From Marixanthomonas ophiurae (GTDB lineage Bacteria > Bacteroidota > Bacteroidia > Flavobacteriales > Flavobacteriaceae): a DNA stretch of 64,000 nucleotides. The stretch is taken from NCBI RefSeq assembly GCF_003413745.1, contig NZ_QVID01000001.1, forward strand, positions 1,612,001 through 1,676,000, read 5' to 3'. Position numbers and translations under genes: made by a program. The notes under the pieces were generated by a model. The model saw only the letters and a program-made list of their open reading frames with translations, ran no database searches and was not told the origin of the DNA. Within the stretch, counting starts at the first letter, position 1. Each line of letters starts with the position of its first letter. This document shows positions 9,014-17,312 of this stretch, piece by piece.

Positions 9014-10435
9014 TTATTTTAAGTTTTTTACCACCGCATCATCGTGCATAATCTCTTTGGTCTCGCGTTTTACCAATTTTAATTTTTCTTGAAGCGATAA
9101 CGAATCAGGTAATTTTCCATCGTCTAGCAAGTTTAAGATGGCTTTGTCTTGTGCCCGTCCTTTTCGTAAAGCCTCATCGTAAGTGATGTGTTCGTTAAAG
9201 GTAACTAAAGAATATTTACTATAATATTCCTGTGGAAACTCCGCTTCAAAAGCAGTTTCCAGTTTTCGTTTGCGTTGGAATAATGGACTTGCCGTGTGCT
9301 CTTTCATTTCGTGAAAGTTATCGACCGCTAAATCGGCAATGGCGTCGGTGTCTTTTTTGCGATTGACTTCATATTCTTGAAAAATAGTTTCCCAGTGAAG
9401 CGTTCCGTCGGTGAGATTGCTTTCATATTTCTCTAAAATTTCATCAAAAACCACTACATCTTCAAATGAGGCATTCATTCCTTGTCCATAAAATGGAACG
9501 ATTGCGTGAGCCGCATCGCCCAACAATAAAGTTTTTCCGTAGGTGCTCCAAGGAGAACATTTTATGGTGCCCAGTGGCCCTGTTGGATTATTAAAAAATT
9601 CTTCAGCTAAATTAGGCATCAATTCTAATGCATCAGGAAATTCTTTCTCGAAATATTCAGTAACCCGTTCTGGAGTGTTTAAATTTTCGAAACAATAATC
9701 GCTGTTTTTATATGGAAGAAATAGGGTAACGGTGAAACTTCCATCTAAATTGGGTAAGGCAATAAGCATATCTTCTCCGCGTGGCCAAATATGTAATGCA
9801 TTGGTGTAGGTACGATATCCTCCGTCTTTTTTAGCTGGAATCTCCAGTTCTTTATAACCGTGGGTTAACCAATCTTGTGAAAAGCTAAATAAAAACTTTT
9901 TGTGCAAGAACATATTTTTTCGAACGGCTGAACCGGCACCGTCAGTTCCTAATAGAATATCTCCGCTTAAAGTGACTTCTTCATTGGTTTCATAATTTTT
10001 AAAAGTTGCTGAAGCGTTGGGCAAATCAACCGTTTTGCAACCATGATTGAAAATAATTTTCACATTCGGCATCGCTTCCGCAGCATCTAACAACAATTTA
10101 TTTAAGCCTGGTCTTGAAACCGAGTTGATGTATTCATTTTTACGTCCGCTGTATTTACTTAAAAATGTATTGCTTTGACGGTCGTGAATCATTCGACCGT
10201 TCATAGGAATACACAGTTTTTTGGCGTCTTCTTCAACACCGGCAAGTCGCAATCCTTTTAAACCTCGATCACTTAATGCTAAGTTGATAGAACGCCCGGC
10301 GTCTTGGGTTGTTTTTCGTAGATCAGGTCTTTTTTCAACTAGGGTAACTTGATATCCACGTTGAGCTAATCGTAAGCTGAGTAAACTACCGCAGAGTCCA
10401 GCGCCAATTACTAATATGTTATCTTTTGTGTTCAT
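9014..10435 (-). CDS. kmo: Kynurenine 3-monooxygenase (FAD-dependent)
   Basis: Flavoprotein hydroxylase making 3-hydroxykynurenine from L-kynurenine with NADPH and O2. The 473-residue sequence shows the N-terminal FAD fingerprint GAGLCGS (near residues 8-14) and an acidic strand end (VEKRPD). It also has the GTDGAGS segment and the second FAD motif LLLGDAAHAIVPFYGQGMN with the following ASFED characteristic of KMO. The length fits KMO with its C-terminal helical region. It is 30 bases downstream of kynureninase and 6 bases upstream of ridA, clearly one operon. Kynureninase next door would cleave 3-hydroxykynurenine to 3-hydroxyanthranilate. Confidence 0.93.
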   Translation of the reverse strand: MNTKDNILVIGAGLCGSLLSLRLAQRGYQVTLVEKRPDLRKTTQDAGRSINLALSDRGLKGLRLAGVEEDAKKLCIPMNGRMIHDRQSNTFLSKYSGRKNEYINSVSRPGLNKLLLDAAEAMPNVKIIFNHGCKTVDLPNASATFKNYETNEEVTLSGDILLGTDGAGSAVRKNMFLHKKFLFSFSQDWLTHGYKELEIPAKKDGGYRTYTNALHIWPRGEDMLIALPNLDGSFTVTLFLPYKNSDYCFENLNTPERVTEYFEKEFPDALELMPNLAEEFFNNPTGPLGTIKCSPWSTYGKTLLLGDAAHAIVPFYGQGMNASFEDVVVFDEILEKYESNLTDGTLHWETIFQEYEVNRKKDTDAIADLAVDNFHEMKEHTASPLFQRKRKLETAFEAEFPQEYYSKYSLVTFNEHITYDEALRKGRAQDKAILNLLDDGKLPDSLSLQEKLKLVKRETKEIMHDDAVVKNLK

Positions 10436-10465
10436 GGTGAAGTGATGAGGTTTGCTATAGTAGAA

Positions 10466-11734
10466 TTAATTATTTAGCACTTGTTTCAGTTTTTGGACAA
10501 AGCCAAACACATCTGCAAAACTATTGTAGAGTGGAGCAGGGGCAATACGGATTACATCAGGCTCGCGCCAATCACTGATTACACAAGATTCGGTTAATTT
10601 GGTATGTAAGCTTTTATCGGCGTTTTTTACTTGAATGGATAATTGACAACCCCGTTCTTCTGGTGTTCTAGGTGTGATAACTGATATGCTTTCATTGTTC
10701 ATGTCATCTAAAAGAAATTCTAAAAAACCAGTGAGTTTAACCGATTTCTTTCGAAGATTGTCAAAACCAGCTTCCTCAAAAACATCTAACGATGCTCTAA
10801 TGGCAGCCATCGATAAAATAGGTGGATTGCTCAATTGCCAGCCTTCGGCACCTGGTAAGGCATCAAAATCTTTCCGCATATTGAAACGGGTTTGCTTATT
10901 GTGCCCCCACCAACCTGTGAAACGTTTTAACTCTTTATTATTTGCGTGGCGTTCGTGAACAAAACAACCGCCCAAACTTCCTGGACCACTGTTTAAATAC
11001 TTATAACTACACCAAACCGCGAAATCTGCTCCCGATTCGTGTAAGTTAGGTTGAATGTTCCCAGCTCCGTGAGCTAAATCAAAACCTACTTTACAATCGT
11101 GTTTGTGTCCTAATTCGGTGATTTTTTTGAGTGGGAACGATTGCCCGCTATAGTAGTTTGTGCTACCAATCATTAATAAAGCGATTTCGTCGCCTTGTTC
11201 ATTCATAATCGCTTCTAGATCTTCAAAACGACATAACTCTTCACCTTCTCTGGGTTTCCATAGGATGAGTCCTTCCTTTTCATCATGGCTGTGAAACTTT
11301 AACTGACTTTCCATCGCGTATTTGTCGCTGGGAAAAGCATCGGCTTCAATGACGATTTTATACTTTTTATCGGTAGGTTGATAAAACGAAACCATCATTA
11401 AATGTAAGTTGGTGGTCAGCGTGTTCATCATCACCACTTCGCTAGGTTTAGCACCTACTATTTTGGCCATGCTTTCGGAAAGCAATTCGTGATACGGCAA
11501 CCAAGGGTGTTCGCCTTCGGTATGGCCTTCAACCCCTAATTTGGCCCAATCTTGCAATTCTTTTTGAATATAGGTTGAGGTGGTTTTAGGTTGTAACCCT
11601 AAACTGTTTCCGCAGAGGTAAATCAGTTCGTTGTTGTCTTTATCTTGAGGAATGTGGAATTTTTTTCTGAAATGCGATAAGCTGTCTTCAGTGTCTAATT
11701 GCTTTGCAAATTCCAGTGAGTTTTGGTAGTTCAT
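10466..11734 (-). CDS. kynU: Kynureninase
   Basis: PLP-dependent hydrolase that splits (3-hydroxy)kynurenine into (3-hydroxy)anthranilate and alanine. The protein has the fold-type I PLP lysine in WCSYKYLNSGPG, an upstream DLAHGAGN aspartate motif, and the N-terminal YLCGNSLGLQP typical of kynureninases. I take the ATG at 11734 (MNYQNSLEF..., 422 residues). The frame extends to a TTG at 11767, but the candidate -7 box at 11756-11763 lies between, so the TTG would be upstream of transcription. It is the first gene of the KMO-ridA-esterase-ALDH run. Confidence 0.93.
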   Translation of the reverse strand: MNYQNSLEFAKQLDTEDSLSHFRKKFHIPQDKDNNELIYLCGNSLGLQPKTTSTYIQKELQDWAKLGVEGHTEGEHPWLPYHELLSESMAKIVGAKPSEVVMMNTLTTNLHLMMVSFYQPTDKKYKIVIEADAFPSDKYAMESQLKFHSHDEKEGLILWKPREGEELCRFEDLEAIMNEQGDEIALLMIGSTNYYSGQSFPLKKITELGHKHDCKVGFDLAHGAGNIQPNLHESGADFAVWCSYKYLNSGPGSLGGCFVHERHANNKELKRFTGWWGHNKQTRFNMRKDFDALPGAEGWQLSNPPILSMAAIRASLDVFEEAGFDNLRKKSVKLTGFLEFLLDDMNNESISVITPRTPEERGCQLSIQVKNADKSLHTKLTESCVISDWREPDVIRIAPAPLYNSFADVFGFVQKLKQVLNN

Positions 11735-11755
11735 ACGATTCGTTTCGGCTTCTAA

Positions 11756-11763
11756 CAAAAATA
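11756..11763 (-). promoter_or_regulatory. Candidate -7 box for the kynU operon
   Basis: On the minus strand the bases read TATTTTTG, a full match to the flavobacterial TAnnTTTG element, ending 21 bases before the kynU ATG. No TTG is present at the usual -33 distance, so the promoter may be weak or activator dependent. This is a sequence match only. Confidence 0.4.
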
Positions 11764-11823
11764 ACAATTTAATATGGTTTATAATTACTGAAGTAGTGTC
11801 CTTAACGCATAAATTTTAACGTC

Positions 11824-11850
11824 TTGATTGTGTGATGTTTCGTACATTTG
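11824..11850 (+). promoter_or_regulatory. Candidate promoter of the haloperoxidase-like gene
   Basis: TACATTTG at 11843-11850 matches TAnnTTTG, with TTG at 11824-11826 and a 16-base spacer, one short of the usual range. The box ends 8 bases before the ATG at 11859, so transcripts would be nearly leaderless. This argues against the in-frame GTG (11832) and ATG (11835) upstream of the box. Confidence 0.4.
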
Positions 11851-11858
11851 AATTCAAT

Positions 11859-14018
11859 ATGAAGAAATTTGTACTTCTTTTTTTAGTAGTAGTTGTTTCA
11901 ACAACAGCATTTTCACAATCCATCGCTAGAAAGTGGAATGAGGAAGTGTTGCATGGCATTCGCAATGATTTTGCACGGCCGGTGGTGCACGCCCGTAATC
12001 TATTTCATACTTCGGTTGCGATGTACGATGTTTGGGCTGTGTTTGATAAACAAGCTGCGCCGTATTTTTTAGGAAATACCATTGATGGTTTTAATTGTGA
12101 ATTTGAGGGGTTTGAAACTTCAGAAACAGTTTCCGAAGCACAAAAGAAAGCGATTAGTTATGCGGTGTATCGATTAATGAAACAACGTTTTCAAAACTCA
12201 CCTGGAAGCGAAGAAATTTTTATGTCAATAGATAGTTTAATGGATGAATTAGGCTATGATAAAAACTACTCTTCAACTAATTATAAAAATGGCAACCCTG
12301 CTGCTTTGGGAAATTACATCGCCGAGCAATTAATAGCTTTTGGACTACAGGATGGCTCTAATGAAGCCAATGATTATGAAAATCGGTATTACGAACCTTT
12401 AAATGAAGCATTGAATCTCGATTTTGTAGGGAATTCAACATTAGAACATCCAAACCATTGGCAACCATTAAAAGTGGAAAATTGGGTAGACCAAAGCGGA
12501 AATACCATTCCGGGAGGACAACCACCCTTTTTAGGACCAGAATGGGGAGCTGTCGTTCCTTTTTCCTTAAATGAAAAGGAATTAAAAACATACTCGACAT
12601 CAGGTTTTGACTATAACTGCTATTTTGATCCCGGTGATCCATGGTACATTCAAGATTACAAAGGAATAGATGATCCTTACAAATGGAGTTTTGCCTTAGT
12701 TGCTGTATGGAGTTCACATTTGGACTCTACCGATGAAGTAATGATTGATATCTCACCAGCAAGTATTGGTGACTTTGATAGCACCGATTTTCCTGCCACT
12801 TTTGAAGAGTATAAAACTTTTTACGATTATAAAGATGGAGGTGATCCTAGTAATGGACGCGAGCTAAACCCTGTTACGGGTGAGCCATATGAAAAGCAGT
12901 TGGTGCCTCGCGGTGATTACGCTCGTGTGTTAGCCGAATTTTGGGCAGATGGGCCAGATAGTGAAACCCCACCAGGGCATTGGTTTACCATTTTAAATTA
13001 CGTTAACGATCAGCCGGAATTAACTAAAAAATTTAAAGGTATTGGTGAGGTTCTTTCAGATTTAGAGTGGGATGTAAAATCTTACTTTATTCTGGGTGGT
13101 GCTATGCACGATGTGGCCATTTCAGCTTGGGGTATTAAGGGATATTATGATTATGTAAGACCAGTGAGTGCCATTCGGTATATGAGTGATCAAGGACAGT
13201 CGAGCGACTCAGCATTACCACGTTATAGCCCGCACGGTTTACCGCTTATTGAAGGCTATATCGAATTGGTTGAGGAGGGTGATCCTCTTGCAGGAGCTTT
13301 TAATGAAAATTTACATAAGATTAAACTATATGCTTGGCGGGGACCGGGCGAGATTGCCGACCCTAATGTAGATGAAGCGGGTGTGGGTTGGATTTTAGCA
13401 GAAGAATGGTTTCCATACCAACGCCCATCGTTTGTTACACCACCATTTGCAGGATATGTGTCTGGGCATTCTACTTTTTCAAGAGCTGCAGCTGAAATAT
13501 TAACAACGTTAACAGGAGATCCTTACTTTCCGGGTGGAATGGGAACATTTGAAGTAAAAAAGAATGAGTTTTTAGTGTTTGAACAAGGCCCGAGTATGGA
13601 TATGCAACTGCAGTGGGCAACGTATAGAGATGCATCGGACCAATGTAGTTTGTCCCGTATTTGGGGAGGCATACACCCGCCAATTGACGATATTCCTGGG
13701 CGTGAAATAGGTGAGAAACTAGGAAAACATGCTTTTGAGTTTGCTGAAGCATATTTCACAAAAAGGGTAGCTGAAAAAGGCGTTGTTTTTCCGAATCCTG
13801 CTTCGGAAATAGTAACAATACTTTATGAAAGTGAAATCCCATTACAGATTTCTATTTTTGACTTACAAGGTAGGCAAGTGCTTTCTCAGCCGTCAGATTT
13901 CAGTGAAAACAACAAGGCAATGCTAAATGTTTCAGCATTACAACAGGGAATGTATTTTATTACACTTCAGAATAACGAAGAACAAAATATCTTTACAACA
14001 CGGTTATTAAAAAAATAA
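11859..14018 (+). CDS. Secreted vanadium-haloperoxidase/PAP2-superfamily enzyme with T9SS sorting domain
   Basis: A 719-residue exported enzyme. It has a signal peptide (MKKFVLLFL...AFS), a large N-terminal domain, then the three motifs of the PAP2/vanadium haloperoxidase active site. These are KGYYDYVRP (KX6RP), VSGHS (usually PSGH) and SRIWGGIHPPID (SRX5HX3D). About 75 C-terminal residues form a type IX secretion sorting domain (FPNPAS..., LQGRQVL, ...GMYFITL, basic end LLKK). It may bind vanadate and oxidise halides, or act as a phosphatase; the motifs do not decide. I chose the ATG at 11859 because the signal peptide starts there and a promoter box overlaps the upstream codons. It is divergent from kynU. 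Confidence 0.85.
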   Translation: MKKFVLLFLVVVVSTTAFSQSIARKWNEEVLHGIRNDFARPVVHARNLFHTSVAMYDVWAVFDKQAAPYFLGNTIDGFNCEFEGFETSETVSEAQKKAISYAVYRLMKQRFQNSPGSEEIFMSIDSLMDELGYDKNYSSTNYKNGNPAALGNYIAEQLIAFGLQDGSNEANDYENRYYEPLNEALNLDFVGNSTLEHPNHWQPLKVENWVDQSGNTIPGGQPPFLGPEWGAVVPFSLNEKELKTYSTSGFDYNCYFDPGDPWYIQDYKGIDDPYKWSFALVAVWSSHLDSTDEVMIDISPASIGDFDSTDFPATFEEYKTFYDYKDGGDPSNGRELNPVTGEPYEKQLVPRGDYARVLAEFWADGPDSETPPGHWFTILNYVNDQPELTKKFKGIGEVLSDLEWDVKSYFILGGAMHDVAISAWGIKGYYDYVRPVSAIRYMSDQGQSSDSALPRYSPHGLPLIEGYIELVEEGDPLAGAFNENLHKIKLYAWRGPGEIADPNVDEAGVGWILAEEWFPYQRPSFVTPPFAGYVSGHSTFSRAAAEILTTLTGDPYFPGGMGTFEVKKNEFLVFEQGPSMDMQLQWATYRDASDQCSLSRIWGGIHPPIDDIPGREIGEKLGKHAFEFAEAYFTKRVAEKGVVFPNPASEIVTILYESEIPLQISIFDLQGRQVLSQPSDFSENNKAMLNVSALQQGMYFITLQNNEEQNIFTTRLLKK

Positions 14019-14019
14019 A

Positions 14020-14721
14020 TTACTTTTTGACTGTAACGTCTGTAAAGTATAATTTAAAACTTCCTGTACTGTCTTTATGCATAGTTGCGATTTCTAAACC
14101 ATTATAATTTTTATAATCCTCCCAAGTGGTTGCCATCGTTGCGACAGAGTCGTTTCCTTTGCGGTACACCCATTCTTTAATTTTGTAATCATTTCCGAAG
14201 TATAAATCATAGGCGTCACCAGGAGTATAACCGCCATCGTTACTGTATACAACGGTTAATTGGTTAAGCGTGTCTTTTGAAATTGGCGCAATAACATTCT
14301 TCTTTTCAGAAAAGGTCGTGCCTTCATCCCACATTAAATTGAAAGGAGCCAAGAGCCAATACTTATCATTAATAAAACCAGCGTCTGCTTTTTGAATGGT
14401 GCTATCCATTTTAGTTCGGGCATAGTTTACAGTATCTTTTTCTGAAACCATTTTTACTTTATCTTCTTTGGGCATCCACGTCCAAGAGCGTTGAAAATGT
14501 TGTTCGCTGCGATCCACATTGAAGGTGAACGATATTTCAGAAACGTCATCCCAGTTCTCAAAACCATTAGCATACGCAATGGCTTCTGCTGTTGTTGGGT
14601 TTTCAGGCATCTTTTCTTCTGAAGTCATTTCGGCTTCTTCATCAACATTGTTTGATTTTGCATCGTTTTTACAACTTATTAAACTAGCTGAAAGGAAAAT
14701 AAAAAAGAATAGATTTTTCAT
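14020..14721 (-). CDS. Predicted lipoprotein, unknown (outer-membrane-carrier-like fold possible)
   Basis: A 233-residue lipoprotein. The ATG at 14721 opens a signal peptide MKNLFFFIFLSASLISC with the lipobox cysteine at residue 17, followed by an acidic, low-complexity linker. The rest is rich in beta-type segments with many W/Y residues (SWTWMPKEDKVKMVSEKD, YWLLAPFNLMWDEG) and ends VTVKK. Bacteroidetes encode many such proteins of unknown function. The frame extends upstream to a GTG at 14766, but that would place 15 residues before the signal peptide. It is convergent with the haloperoxidase-like gene, one base apart, and divergent from the GNAT gene. Confidence 0.8.
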   Translation of the reverse strand: MKNLFFFIFLSASLISCKNDAKSNNVDEEAEMTSEEKMPENPTTAEAIAYANGFENWDDVSEISFTFNVDRSEQHFQRSWTWMPKEDKVKMVSEKDTVNYARTKMDSTIQKADAGFINDKYWLLAPFNLMWDEGTTFSEKKNVIAPISKDTLNQLTVVYSNDGGYTPGDAYDLYFGNDYKIKEWVYRKGNDSVATMATTWEDYKNYNGLEIATMHKDSTGSFKLYFTDVTVKK

Positions 14722-14808
14722 ATAAGGTTTACTTTCCGTAAAAATACAGAAACTTACTTTCACCACATAAATTTCGTATCTTTAATAAAAAGTACTTAAT
14801 AAAGAATA

Positions 14809-15083
14809 ATGGGTTTTACAATCTTAGACAACAAAGAAAAAAACGGTTTGAAGCAACCGTACAAAAACAAACTGTAATTGTAGATTATAAAATAGAGGGG
14901 AACACAATTTATTTAACTCGTGTGAAAGTGCCAACTGAGTTGGAAGGGCAGGGGATAGGATCTTCTATGGTAGAACAAGTTTTGCAAAAAATTGAGGCTA
15001 AAGATTTGAAGTTGGTACCTGTTTGCCCATTTGTAAAATATTATATTGACAAAAAACCAAAGTGGAATAAGCTATTAGGTTAA
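14809..15083 (+). pseudogene. Small YjdJ-type GNAT N-acetyltransferase, split by a -1 frameshift at A AAA AAC
   Basis: The ATG at 14809 starts MGFTILDNKEK and this frame stops at 14875-14877. The family-like continuation lies in the -1 frame from CGG at 14844: RFEATVQKQ, then KVPTELEGQGIGSSMVEQVL with the acetyl-CoA loop, then LVPVCPFVKYYI, to TAA at 15081. The joined product of about 91 residues fits the short GNAT family PF14542. The shift falls in a run of seven A (14837-14843) that, in the zero frame, forms the heptamer A AAA AAC. A -1 slip there gives exactly the conserved frame, and one missing A would look the same. So it is a mutated gene, a sequence error, or recoding by slippage. 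A terminator follows. Confidence 0.75.
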
Positions 15084-15088
15084 CAAAC

Positions 15089-15124
15089 AATAGCCCTTTC
15101 AAAATTTTGAAAGGGCTATTTTTA
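15089..15124 (+). terminator. Rho-independent terminator after the GNAT gene
   Basis: A perfect inverted repeat (AATAGCCCTTTC with its complement after a short AT centre) is followed by TTTT. It begins 6 bases after the GNAT stop and lies between this gene and the convergent small lipoprotein gene. Confidence 0.85.
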
Positions 15125-15144
15125 TACGTCTAGATGGTTGAAGG

Positions 15145-15276
15145 TTAATCTACTGCATCTTCTACGTCATCCGCAACATCTTCAATTTCATCTCCTACTG
15201 ACTTGTTTTCGCGGCAGCTAACAAAGCCGGTACTAAGTAATCCTGCGACAAAGAATAATAAAAATAATTTTCTCAT
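15145..15276 (-). CDS. Very small lipoprotein (43 residues)
   Basis: ATG at 15276 to TAA at 15145. The product starts MRKLFLLFFVAGLLSTGFVSC, a classic lipoprotein signal with the modified cysteine at residue 21. A 22-residue acidic tail rich in Asp, Glu and Val follows (EDVADDVEDAVD). Small acidic lipoproteins like this are common near stress and membrane genes in Flavobacteriaceae; no function is known to me. It is 44 bases downstream of another tiny membrane protein gene in the same orientation. Confidence 0.7.
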   Translation of the reverse strand: MRKLFLLFFVAGLLSTGFVSCRENKSVGDEIEDVADDVEDAVD

Positions 15277-15320
15277 AATGTAAATTTTTAAGGGTTAGTT
15301 TTTATTTATTTTAAACCTAT

Positions 15321-15479
15321 TTAAGGTCTTCTGCCAGTGGCAAGGCGATATAATATACCAATTACTGCCAATACTAGTAAAATATGAATTAGGCTACCAA
15401 CTGCATCGGGAAAACCGATATACCCAATAAGCCATCCAATAATTAATATTACTATGATAAGCCAAATTAAATCTCTCAT
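15321..15479 (-). CDS. Lmo0937-like small membrane protein (52 residues)
   Basis: ATG at 15479 to TAA at 15321. It has two hydrophobic segments: residues 4-21 (IWLIIVILIIGWLIGY) and 29-45 (SLIHILLVLAVIGILYRL), ending in a basic LATGRRP tail. This matches the short lmo0937-family membrane proteins, which are widespread and uncharacterised. It is probably co-transcribed with the small lipoprotein gene downstream. Confidence 0.75.
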   Translation of the reverse strand: MRDLIWLIIVILIIGWLIGYIGFPDAVGSLIHILLVLAVIGILYRLATGRRP

Positions 15480-15682
15480 AATGATTGTTTTTTTGTTAAG
15501 TTGGATTAAAGCTACAATAAAAAACGTGTAGTTTTAACTATTTAACCTCTGTTTAACGCGTGATGTTAACATTTTAAAAAACTAATTCATAAAATAATAG
15601 TTAATGTTTATTTATAGGCATAAAATATAATTGAATCGTCAAAAAAATGATTTTTTTATACCTTAGCTGAAATTGTATGTAA

Positions 15683-16486
15683 ATGAATTTTCAAAAAGAG
15701 TTTAATACGAATAAAGAAACGTGGGATAAAAAGGTGGCTATCCACGCAAAGAGCGACTTTTATGATATAGAATCTTTTAAAAAAGGAAAGACTTCATTAA
15801 ATAGCTTTGAACTAGTAGCTTTGGGAGATGTTTCAGGAAAATCATTATTGCATTTGCAATGTCATTTTGGGCAAGATACATTAAGTTGGAGTAGGATAGG
15901 AGCAAAATGTACTGGAGTAGATATATCAGAAGAAGCTATAAAACTTGCCCGAAATTTGAATAATGAAATTAATCAAAGTGCTCAATTTGTTTGCTGCAAT
16001 GTGCTAGATGTTTCGAAACATATTTCTAAAAAATTTGACATTATTTATACAAGCTATGGTGTAATAGGTTGGTTGCCAGATTTAAAACCATGGGCACAAA
16101 TGATAAGTGAACGACTAAAACCCGATGGGGTATTTTACATCGTTGAGTTTCATCCAATAGCGTGGATGTTCGATTACTTGCAAGAACCACCAGAGTTAAA
16201 GTATGGCTATCACCAGAAAGGAGTGATTTATGAAGAATATAAAGGAACGTATGCCGATGAAAATTCCGAAATAATAAGCAAAGAATATGGCTGGAATCAC
16301 AGTTTGGGCGAAGTTGTCACTTCACTTGCTCAAGCCGGTTTAGAAATAGAGTTTTTACGAGAGCACGATGCTTCCCCATATAACATATTCCCTGGTTTAA
16401 TAAAAGCAGAAAATCAACTTTACGAACTTCCTTCAAAATTATATCCGCTAATCTTTGAAGTAAAAGTCACAAAAAAAGGAGCTTGA
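15683..16486 (+). CDS. Class I SAM-dependent methyltransferase
   Basis: A 267-residue methyltransferase. Motif I is LLHLQCHFGQDTLSW (near residues 55-69), and the acidic residue after the second strand is in CTGVDISEEAIKLA. A Met/ubiE-like C-terminal region follows, with EFHPIAWMFD and late aromatic-rich sequence. The substrate is unknown. It stands alone: about 200 AT-rich bases separate it from the divergent small membrane gene, and a terminator overlaps its stop codon. The family is broad, so nothing more specific is justified. Confidence 0.85.
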   Translation: MNFQKEFNTNKETWDKKVAIHAKSDFYDIESFKKGKTSLNSFELVALGDVSGKSLLHLQCHFGQDTLSWSRIGAKCTGVDISEEAIKLARNLNNEINQSAQFVCCNVLDVSKHISKKFDIIYTSYGVIGWLPDLKPWAQMISERLKPDGVFYIVEFHPIAWMFDYLQEPPELKYGYHQKGVIYEEYKGTYADENSEIISKEYGWNHSLGEVVTSLAQAGLEIEFLREHDASPYNIFPGLIKAENQLYELPSKLYPLIFEVKVTKKGA

Positions 16487-16500
16487 TTAGCTCCTTTTTA
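16473..16500 (+). terminator. Rho-independent terminator overlapping the methyltransferase stop codon
   Basis: The stem AAAGGAGC pairs with GCTCCTTT around the loop TTGATTA, which contains the TGA stop, followed by a T run. It separates the gene from the convergent msrA. Confidence 0.8.
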
Positions 16501-16520
16501 GTTCTTCTTTTTCAATTTTC

Positions 16521-17201
16521 TTAATGACTAGCGTCCTCTTTTAAAAGTTCCGGGAATTTTTTCTGAAACTTTTTTAAACGAGGTATAGAAACATTTTGGA
16601 TATAGGGATTCTGCGGATTGTTTTTCTCATAATTTTGGTGATATCCTTCAGCATCCCAAAATTTTTGAAATGGTAATATTTGTGCAGCAACCTTCCCTTC
16701 ACCTACTTCTTTTTCCAATTCGGTCACTTTATTTTCTATAATTTGTTTTTGCTCATCATTTTGATAAAAAATAATGCTTCGGTACTGTGAACCTCTGTCT
16801 GGACCTTGACCGTTTACTTGTTTTATGTTTTGAGAACCAAAATAAACATCTACCAATGTTTTAAATGAAACTACATCTGGGTTGTAAATTATCTCGACAG
16901 CTTCAGCATGACCAGTAGTTCCTGTGTTACTTGATTCGTAGGTTGGGTTTTTAGTATGCCCGCCGCTGTAGCCCGAAATAGATTCTTTTACGCCTTCTAT
17001 GCTTTCATAAATAGCCTCTACGCACCAAAAACATCCGCTGGCAAAATAAGCGCGCTCCAAGCCATCTTGGGTTGCAACTTCAACTGGTTGTTGGCTTTTT
17101 TGAGCCATAGCTTCTGTTTCTTTATTCTTTTTGTTGGACTGACAGGATACCTGAAAGGATAACAACATGGCAGTAATAACTGCTAAAAAAATCTTATTCA
17201 T
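16521..17201 (-). CDS. msrA: Peptide-methionine (S)-S-oxide reductase, lipoprotein form
   Basis: Repairs oxidised methionine (S-sulfoxide) in proteins. The 226 residues start with a lipoprotein signal (lipobox LSFQVSC, cysteine at residue 20) and a hydrophilic linker. The MsrA core follows with the catalytic motif GCFWC (C57), YSGGHTKNPTYE and GSQYRS. The signal places it in the envelope, where it would repair surface or periplasmic proteins, unlike cytosolic MsrA. The C-terminal KFWDAEGYHQNY is typical. No MsrB is fused or adjacent. Confidence 0.93.
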   Translation of the reverse strand: MNKIFLAVITAMLLSFQVSCQSNKKNKETEAMAQKSQQPVEVATQDGLERAYFASGCFWCVEAIYESIEGVKESISGYSGGHTKNPTYESSNTGTTGHAEAVEIIYNPDVVSFKTLVDVYFGSQNIKQVNGQGPDRGSQYRSIIFYQNDEQKQIIENKVTELEKEVGEGKVAAQILPFQKFWDAEGYHQNYEKNNPQNPYIQNVSIPRLKKFQKKFPELLKEDASH

Positions 17202-17260
17202 AATGGTTTCTTTTTTTGGGTAAGTCGGTTTTGTTAAAAAATCCTTTCAAGAAAAGCAAT

Positions 17261-17294
17261 AAAAAAAGCCCTCACATTGTATGAAGGCTTTTAA
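17261..17294 (-). terminator. Rho-independent terminator of the nif3-coiled-coil operon
   Basis: On the minus strand an AAAAGCCTTCA stem pairs with TGAGGGCTTTT (one mismatch), followed by a run of T. It begins about 20 bases after the stop of the upstream coiled-coil gene and precedes msrA. Confidence 0.75.
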
Positions 17295-17312
17295 ATTTTT
17301 AGTTGGAGTTGT

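Noticed and set aside
10466-11767. Kynureninase starting at TTG 11767
   Set aside because: The extra 11 residues precede a candidate -7 box at 11756-11763, and the protein start at ATG 11734 fits the family.
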